A stretch of 64,000 bases of DNA, from NCBI GenBank assembly GCA_016125165.1, contig WGMH01000001.1:310001-374000 (forward strand), in the 5' to 3' direction. The DNA comes from Alphaproteobacteria bacterium. GTDB taxonomy: Bacteria > Pseudomonadota > Alphaproteobacteria > Micropepsales > Micropepsaceae. The position numbers were made by a program, and so were the translations under genes. Under the pieces are notes generated by a model. The model ran no database searches. It was not told the origin of the DNA and saw only the letters and a program-made list of their open reading frames with translations. Shown here piece by piece: positions 58,298 to 64,000 of this stretch. Each line of letters opens with the position of its first letter. Positions within the stretch are counted from its first letter, which is position 1.

Positions 58298-59425
58298 ATG
58301 CGATGGCTGGGGATAGCGGCAGCGCTGATGGCGCTTGCGCCGCTCAACGCAAGCATGGCGGCAACGCCCAAACCCATCGACACCACGCTCGCCTTTGAGA
58401 TGGTTTCGCTGGAAAGCCAGACGGCGGGCGACAAATCGCCCAAAGCCATCCCCTTCCCCAAGGACGGAATGGCCAAGCTCGCCGAAGCGCTGAATGCGGC
58501 CACCAACGCCGCCATCGCCACGGATCCCGATCCCAAAACGCCTGCGGCAGCGCTAAAAGTGATGGAGGCGATGCAGGCCGCGCTCGTGAAGCTGCATTAT
58601 GTGCAGCCCTCCCGCGAAGATGATTGGGTGGAGACGCTCGGCGAATCTTTCACGCCGCGCGATATCGCAGCCAACGACATGCTGGATGCGATCGGCGCTT
58701 CCTGGATGACGCGCGCGGAGGATTCCTTCGGCCTCAAAGGCCCCATATATTTTCTCGATTGCGACATGGCCGCGCTCATCTTCATCAGCGTGGGGCAGCG
58801 CATGGGTTGGGACATTCGCCTCGTGGAAGTGTTCAAGCACAATTATGTGCACTGGCATCTGCCATCCGGCGAGGTTGTTGGCTGGGATTGGACACATCAG
58901 GGCTCGTTTCCCGATGACGATTACCCGCACAACCGCCACTACCGCCATTGGCCCGCGCGCGACCGCCACGGCAAGAGCCTCTCTTTCGCCTTCGCGCGCA
59001 GCTATTACCTCACGCGCATCGCCTACCGGCTGAAGGATGGCCCCGCCAAGCAGCGCATTCTGGAAGACGCCATGCGCGCCGATCCCACGAACGACTGGAA
59101 CTACAACGATCTGGCGTGGCTCTATGCGGTGAGCCCTTCGCTGAAGCCATCCGATCCCAAATCGCCGTTCGCCTATGCGCTGGCGGCCTGGGCGGCGCGG
59201 CCGCTCGATCCCGATGTAGCCGACACGGTGGCCTGTGCACTGGTGCAGGCCGATGACGAAATCGACAGCGACGATGGTCCGGTGCCGGTGAAGGGCAAAC
59301 GCGCGCTTGCCATCGCCATCGAAACCTATGCGCGGGACAACGCCGCGGACGATGATCTGCGCAAGCAGTTTGCCTTCCGCCTCGCTCTCATCACGAAGGG
59401 TGAGGCGTGCCGCGAAATGCCATGA
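58298..59425 (+). CDS. Secreted transglutaminase-like protein with TPR-like tail
   Basis: A 375-residue exported protein (signal peptide MRWLGIAAALMALAPLNASMAA). The middle region has YFLDCDMAALIFISVGQRMGWDIRLVEVFKHNYVHWHLPSGEVVGWDWTHQG, whose Cys, His and Asp are placed like a transglutaminase-like catalytic triad. The C-terminal third (YALAAWAARPLDPDVADTVACALVQADDEID) resembles a tetratricopeptide helix pair. Function unknown; such proteins may be proteases or scaffold-type cell-envelope factors. It ends three bases from the convergent lpd stop. Confidence 0.65.
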   Translation: MRWLGIAAALMALAPLNASMAATPKPIDTTLAFEMVSLESQTAGDKSPKAIPFPKDGMAKLAEALNAATNAAIATDPDPKTPAAALKVMEAMQAALVKLHYVQPSREDDWVETLGESFTPRDIAANDMLDAIGASWMTRAEDSFGLKGPIYFLDCDMAALIFISVGQRMGWDIRLVEVFKHNYVHWHLPSGEVVGWDWTHQGSFPDDDYPHNRHYRHWPARDRHGKSLSFAFARSYYLTRIAYRLKDGPAKQRILEDAMRADPTNDWNYNDLAWLYAVSPSLKPSDPKSPFAYALAAWAARPLDPDVADTVACALVQADDEIDSDDGPVPVKGKRALAIAIETYARDNAADDDLRKQFAFRLALITKGEACREMP

Positions 59426-59428
59426 CCG

Positions 59429-60823
59429 CTAGATGTGAATGGCGTGGCCGAGCGCGCGCAACGCCGCTTCGTGGAAGGCTTCACTGAGGGTTGGGTGCAC
59501 ATGGATTGTGCCTGCGATGTCTTCCAGCAATGAGCCCATTTCGAGCGCGTGGCTGAATTCGGCGGAAAGTTCGCTCGCATGCGCACCAACCGCCTGCATG
59601 CCGAGAATGCGGTGATCGTCTTTCCGCGCCACCACGCGCACGAAGCCTTCGCCCGCATCCATGGATAGCGCGCGGCCGTTCGCCTGAAACGGGAACATGC
59701 CCACAATCGTCTCGATGCCCTTGGCTTTCGCCTCATCGGGCGAAAGGCCGGCGGTGATGATTTCCGGCTCGGTGAAGCACACCGCGGGGATCGAAGCCGG
59801 GTTGAAGCGGCGCTTGTGGCCCGCAATGATCTCGGCCACCATTTCGCCCTGCGTGGCGGCCTTGTGCTCCAGCATCGGCTCGCCCACAAGATCGCCAACC
59901 GCCCACACATCGCGCATGGATGTGCGGCACTGGTCATCCACCTTCACGAACGGCCCGGCCATATCGACCATCATCTTTTCGAGACCCCAGCCTTTGGTGG
60001 CGGGGCGGCGGCCGACGGTGACGAGGATCTTGTCTGCCGGAATTTTCAGCGCCTTGCCGTCCGATGCTTCGGCCAAAAGTGCGCCCTTTTCCGTGCCTTT
60101 GGCTTTCGCGCCCAGATGGAGCGTGACACCGTTCTTCTCCAACCACTTCAACACCGGCTTGGTGAGTTCGGAATCATAGAGCGGCAGCATGCGATCCAGC
60201 GCTTCGACCACCGTCACTTCCGCGCCGAGTTTCCGGAAGGCGATGCCGAGTTCGAGCCCGATATAGCCTGCGCCCACAACCGCCAGCTTCTGCGGCACTT
60301 CGGAAAGCATCAGCGCCTCGGTCGAGGAAATCACGTCGCCACCAAACGGCATAAACGGCAATTCAACCGGCACCGAACCATTGGCCAAGAGCACATGCTC
60401 GGCGGTGATGGTGATGTCGCCATCCTTTGTTTTTACGATGGCGGTTTTGCCGTTCTGGAATTCCGCCCAGCCGGCAATTACGCGCACCTTCGAGCGTTTC
60501 AAAAGCTGCGTCACGCCCATGTTGAGCTTGCCGACAATACCTTCCTTCCATTTCACGGTTTCGGCGAAATCGATGACGGGTTTGGACTTGAGCGAAATGC
60601 CATGCGTGGATTTCGCCGCCGCATGCGCCATCGTTTCATATTCCCCCGCCACGTGAATGATGGCCTTGGACGGGATGCAGCCGCGAATGAGGCAGGTGCC
60701 GCCCAGCCTGTCCGCTTCCACGAGCACCGTATCGATGCCGAGCTGGCCCGCGCGGATGCCGGCAACATAGCCGCCCGGCCCGCCGCCGACGATGAGGAGT
60801 TTGGTGCTGATGTTTTCACTCAT
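59429..60823 (-). CDS. lpd: Dihydrolipoyl dehydrogenase (E3) of a branched-chain 2-oxoacid dehydrogenase
   Basis: A 464-residue flavoenzyme. FAD motif LLIVGGGPGGYVAGIRA, redox disulfide GGTCLIRGCIPSKA, NAD motif LAVVGAGYIGLELGIA and the C-terminal histidine HVHPTLSEA(F)HEAAL are complete. CLIRGC rather than CLNVGC is typical of E3 copies in branched-chain dehydrogenase operons. It reoxidises the E2 lipoyl group with NAD+. A 160-base spacer with a repeat element separates it from the E2 gene; the order E1a, E1b, E2, E3 suggests one operon. Confidence 0.94.
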   Translation of the reverse strand: MSENISTKLLIVGGGPGGYVAGIRAGQLGIDTVLVEADRLGGTCLIRGCIPSKAIIHVAGEYETMAHAAAKSTHGISLKSKPVIDFAETVKWKEGIVGKLNMGVTQLLKRSKVRVIAGWAEFQNGKTAIVKTKDGDITITAEHVLLANGSVPVELPFMPFGGDVISSTEALMLSEVPQKLAVVGAGYIGLELGIAFRKLGAEVTVVEALDRMLPLYDSELTKPVLKWLEKNGVTLHLGAKAKGTEKGALLAEASDGKALKIPADKILVTVGRRPATKGWGLEKMMVDMAGPFVKVDDQCRTSMRDVWAVGDLVGEPMLEHKAATQGEMVAEIIAGHKRRFNPASIPAVCFTEPEIITAGLSPDEAKAKGIETIVGMFPFQANGRALSMDAGEGFVRVVARKDDHRILGMQAVGAHASELSAEFSHALEMGSLLEDIAGTIHVHPTLSEAFHEAALRALGHAIHI

Positions 60824-60841
60824 CGGTAGAAGCCCACCTGA

Positions 60842-60971
60842 TTGTCATGGCCCGCAAATGCGGGCCACCCTGTTTTCGCCAGCCTCGTTGCCGGGAGATT
60901 GGCACAAACACAAAAAGTCAAAGCCAGCGCGCGTTTCACCTGGGTGGCCCGAATTTGCGGGCCGTGACAAG
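60842..60971. repeat. Inverted-repeat element, 130 bp
   Basis: The left arm TTGTCATGGCCCGCAAATGC (60842-60861, continuing to 60870) and the right arm (60942-60971) are inverted copies of about 29 bases with two differences. Each arm itself holds a small hairpin (GGCCCGCAAAT-CGGGCC). The about 70-base centre is unrelated. The layout fits a miniature repeat or MITE-like element placed between the lpd and E2 genes; no direct target duplication was identified. Confidence 0.65.
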
Positions 60972-60985
60972 TGTGCGCGCGGCAA

Positions 60986-62323
60986 TCAATCCATAAACAG
61001 CGTCGCCGGATGTTCCAGCAATGCCTTGATCCTCTGGATGAACAGCGCGGCGTCGTAACCATCCACCACGCGATGATCGAACGAGGAAGAGAGGTTCATC
61101 ATCTTGCGCACGACGATGGCACCCTCGCGCACAACCGGCCGATCGATGATCGCGTTGGGACCGATGATGGCCACTTCCGGGCGATTGATGACCGGCGTCG
61201 TCACCACGCCGCCAAGCGTACCGAGCGACGTGATGGTGATGGTGGAGCCGGAAAGTTCATCGCGGCTGGCCTTGCCATCGCGCGCGAGTCCGGAGACGCG
61301 CGCGACTTCCACCGCGCTGTCCCACACATCGCGGGCTTCGGCATGGCGCACGACCGCGACCATCAATCCGTTCGCCGTCTGCGTGGCGATGCCCACATGC
61401 ACAGCGTTTGAGCGATGGACCACACCGGCTTCATCGTCATAGCGCGCATTGATCTGCGGAAACTCCGGCAGAACTTTCACAAGCGCGCGCATGAGGAAGG
61501 GCAGCAGCGTGAGCTTCGGCTGATCGGCGCGCTTGGTCTTGTTCAGATGCGCACGGAGGCTTTCCAGCTCCGTCATGTCGATTTCCTCGACATAGGCGAA
61601 GTGCGGAATGCGCCGCTTCGATTCCTGCATGTTCTCGGCGATCTTGCGGCGAAGGCCGATCACCTTGATGTCTTCGCCGCCGTCGCGCTGCGCGTAACCG
61701 CTCGAACGCACGCTGCGGGCAACGCCACCCGAGGCGACATAGGCATCGAGATCGGCGTGGGAGATGCGGCCCGCGGGGCCCGTTCCCGGCACGAATTGCA
61801 AGGCAATGCCAAGCTCCAGCGCGCGCTGGCGCACGGCGGGCGATGCGAGCGGCTTGGTGCCTGGCACGCGCGCAACCACATCCCCTCCCCCCCCTTGGGG
61901 GAGAGGGTTAGGGTGAGGGGGCCGCTGCACCGGAGTTGAAGGAGAGACCCCCTCACCCCGGCCCTCTCCCCCTGCGGGGGCGTGGGAGGTTTTTTGAGTT
62001 TTGTTCGCTTCGGGTTTTTTCGCTTCGGCAGGCTTGGCGGCAGGCTGCGCGGTCTTGCCGTTCGCCTTCACATTGCCTTCGCCCTCAACCTCAAGCTCTA
62101 CCAGCGGCGCACCGACCGGTGCCATCTCGCCCGGCTCGCCATGCAGCGAGACGATCGTGCCGGAAACCGGCGAGGTCATTTCCACCGTCGCCTTGTCGGT
62201 CATCACATCGACGAGATTTTGATCCTCGGAAATCACATCCCCGATCTTCACATGCCAGGCGACGATTTCCGCTTCTGCGGTGCCTTCGCCCACATCGGGA
62301 AGTTTGAAAACATAGCGTCCCAT
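60986..62323 (-). CDS. bkdB: Branched-chain 2-oxoacid dehydrogenase E2, lipoamide acyltransferase
   Basis: A 445-residue E2 core protein. Lipoyl domain at residues 1-80 with lipoyl Lys in MTDKATVEM; peripheral-subunit binding domain near 160-195 (ASPAVRQRALELGIALQFVPGTGPAGRISHADL); catalytic domain 215-445 ending HRVVDGYDAALFIQRIK with the active-site His-Asp. The linker, residues about 115-145, is an in-frame G/C-rich palindrome read as PAGGEGRGEGV ... PHPNPLPQGGGG. Linkers tolerate such low-complexity sequence. It transfers acyl groups from E1 to CoA. Confidence 0.92.
   Translation of the reverse strand: MGRYVFKLPDVGEGTAEAEIVAWHVKIGDVISEDQNLVDVMTDKATVEMTSPVSGTIVSLHGEPGEMAPVGAPLVELEVEGEGNVKANGKTAQPAAKPAEAKKPEANKTQKTSHAPAGGEGRGEGVSPSTPVQRPPHPNPLPQGGGGDVVARVPGTKPLASPAVRQRALELGIALQFVPGTGPAGRISHADLDAYVASGGVARSVRSSGYAQRDGGEDIKVIGLRRKIAENMQESKRRIPHFAYVEEIDMTELESLRAHLNKTKRADQPKLTLLPFLMRALVKVLPEFPQINARYDDEAGVVHRSNAVHVGIATQTANGLMVAVVRHAEARDVWDSAVEVARVSGLARDGKASRDELSGSTITITSLGTLGGVVTTPVINRPEVAIIGPNAIIDRPVVREGAIVVRKMMNLSSSFDHRVVDGYDAALFIQRIKALLEHPATLFMD
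61884..61981. repeat. Palindromic repeat pair inside the E2 coding sequence
   Basis: Two inverted copies of a CCCC...GGGGGAGAGGG...GGGTGAGGGGG-type unit (61884-61921 and 61945-61981) flank a 23-base centre. The whole is read in frame within the flexible linker of E2. Inverted pairing resembles BIME elements. Confidence 0.75.
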
Positions 62324-62324
62324 G

Positions 62325-63338
62325 TCAGGCCTCCATCGCGCGGCGCATGGCTTCGATCACACGCCTGGGTCCGGGGAAGTAGTCCCACTCGAAGGCATGC
62401 GGATAGGGCGTGTCCCATCCCGCCACACGCTCAATGGGTGCTTCGAGATGATAGAAGCAATGCTCCTGCACGAGGGCCGCAAGCTCTGCGCCGAATCCGC
62501 TGGTCAGAGTCGCTTCCTGCAGGATCACGCAGCGTCCTGTTTTTTCCACCGAGGCGACAACCGTTTCCAGATCGAGCGGCAACAGCGTGCGCAGATCGAT
62601 CACTTCGGCGTCGATGCCCGCTTCCTCGGCAGAGGCGAGCGCCACATGCACCATCGTGCCATAGGAAAGAATGGTGATCGCGCTGCCTTCGCGCACGACG
62701 TTCGCCTTACCCAGCGGCACAGTGTAGTGACCTTCGGGCACATCGCTTGCCGGATGCTTGTTCCACGGCTGCACCGGCTGATCGTGATGGCCGTTGAAGG
62801 GGCCGTTATAGATGCGCTTCGGTTCGAGGAAGATCACGGGGTCATCGTCTTCAATCGCGGCGATCAGCAAACCTTTCGCGTCATAGGGTGTGGAAGGCAC
62901 CACTGTCTTCAAACCGGCGACATGTGTGAACAGCGCTTCGGGGCTCTGGCTGTGCGTCTGCCCGCCGAAGATGCCGCCGCCATAGGGCGTACGCACCGTC
63001 ATCGGCACCGTGAAATCGCCCGCCGAGCGATAACGCAGGCGCGCGGCTTCCGAAACAAGCTGGTCGTAGGCCGGATAGATGTAATCGGCGAACTGGATTT
63101 CCACGACCGGGCGCAAGCCATATGCGCCCATACCGATGGCGGCGCCCACAATGCCCGCCTCGCCGATGGGTGTATCGAAACAGCGCGTGAGACCGTGTTT
63201 TTTCTGCAGGCCATCCGTCACGCGGAACACGCCGCCGAAATAGCCGACATCCTCGCCGAAGATCAGCACGTTCGGATCTCTGGCGAGCATCACATCGAGC
63301 GCGGAGTTCAAAGCCTGAATCATGTTCATCGCAGGCAT
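62325..63338 (-). CDS. bkdA2: Branched-chain 2-oxoacid dehydrogenase E1 beta subunit
   Basis: A 337-residue subunit: MNMIQALNSALDVMLARDPNVLIFGEDVGYFGGVFRVTDGLQKKHGLTRCFDTPIGEAGIVG is the E1-beta N-terminus with the thiamine-activating Glu, and GGIFGGQTHSQSPEALFTHVAGLKTVVPSTPYDAKGLL is typical of the branched-chain rather than pyruvate type. With E1 alpha it decarboxylates 2-oxo acids from leucine, isoleucine and valine. One base separates its stop from the E2 start codon. Confidence 0.93.
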   Translation of the reverse strand: MPAMNMIQALNSALDVMLARDPNVLIFGEDVGYFGGVFRVTDGLQKKHGLTRCFDTPIGEAGIVGAAIGMGAYGLRPVVEIQFADYIYPAYDQLVSEAARLRYRSAGDFTVPMTVRTPYGGGIFGGQTHSQSPEALFTHVAGLKTVVPSTPYDAKGLLIAAIEDDDPVIFLEPKRIYNGPFNGHHDQPVQPWNKHPASDVPEGHYTVPLGKANVVREGSAITILSYGTMVHVALASAEEAGIDAEVIDLRTLLPLDLETVVASVEKTGRCVILQEATLTSGFGAELAALVQEHCFYHLEAPIERVAGWDTPYPHAFEWDYFPGPRRVIEAMRRAMEA

Positions 63339-63341
63339 GGA

Positions 63342-64000
<659 letters not shown>

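Noticed and set aside
61936..62677. Open frames on the plus strand over the E2/E1-beta junction
   Set aside because: They arise from the G/C-rich palindrome and antisense of the dehydrogenase genes; no protein family.

Overview
This 64 kb window is chromosomal DNA from a GC-rich alphaproteobacterium. The strongest evidence is a complete PhyR-NepR-EcfG general stress response locus with matching GGAAC-N16/17-CGTT promoters. An HfaB/CsgG-type holdfast-anchor operon and a large TonB-dependent receptor fit the same group. The gene mix suggests a Caulobacterales- or Micropepsales-like (for example Rhizomicrobium-like) bacterium; the genus is inference. No rRNA, tRNA or CRISPR array was seen.

Layout. 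0-5.5 kb: the end of an M56 peptidase, a coupled esterase/membrane protein/TraB operon, an SCP2-lysophospholipase pair, and an HTH/PIN toxin-antitoxin pair. 5.6-15.7 kb: a paired small-protein cassette, an aldo/keto reductase, an RND efflux pump, typA, an SDR, an inositol-phosphatase-like gene, and a second relative of the small-protein family. 15.8-22.1 kb: a TonB-dependent receptor and a four-gene operon (thiol isomerase, rhomboid, DUF4389, class V aminotransferase). 22.2-24.2 kb: hfaA/hfaB/hfaD-like genes. 24.2-28.1 kb: the main accessory region. A 3,011 bp IS1595-family element (24627-27637) sits inside a palindromic repeat, with 24 bp inverted ends and an 8 bp target duplication. It carries a putative HEPN RNase, a small basic protein and a DUF3800 protein as passengers. 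A DUF559 nuclease gene abuts the interrupted palindrome.

28-43 kb: an OPT transporter, a CitE-like lyase and MaoC dehydratase with a vapBC module lodged between them, carbonic anhydrase, a 2-oxoacid:ferredoxin oxidoreductase locus with an Fe-S/FAD oxidoreductase, a DUF2975/HTH pair with a palindromic operator, a carboxylesterase, and epmA / hydrolase / efp. 43.4-57.6 kb is a stress island: membrane-anchored small proteins, phyR, nepR, ecfG, a HisKA_2 kinase, PRC-barrel proteins, ligD and ku (NHEJ repair), a thiolase and a fused EgtB-EgtD ergothioneine enzyme. Five close matches to the EcfG promoter, and a sixth with one mismatch, lie in front of phyR, nepR-ecfG, the DUF883 gene, both PRC-barrel genes and ku. 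This points to one coordinated stress regulon. 57.6-64 kb: MgtC, a transglutaminase-like secreted protein, and a branched-chain 2-oxoacid dehydrogenase operon (E1a-E1b-E2-E3) whose E2 gene contains an in-frame palindromic repeat.
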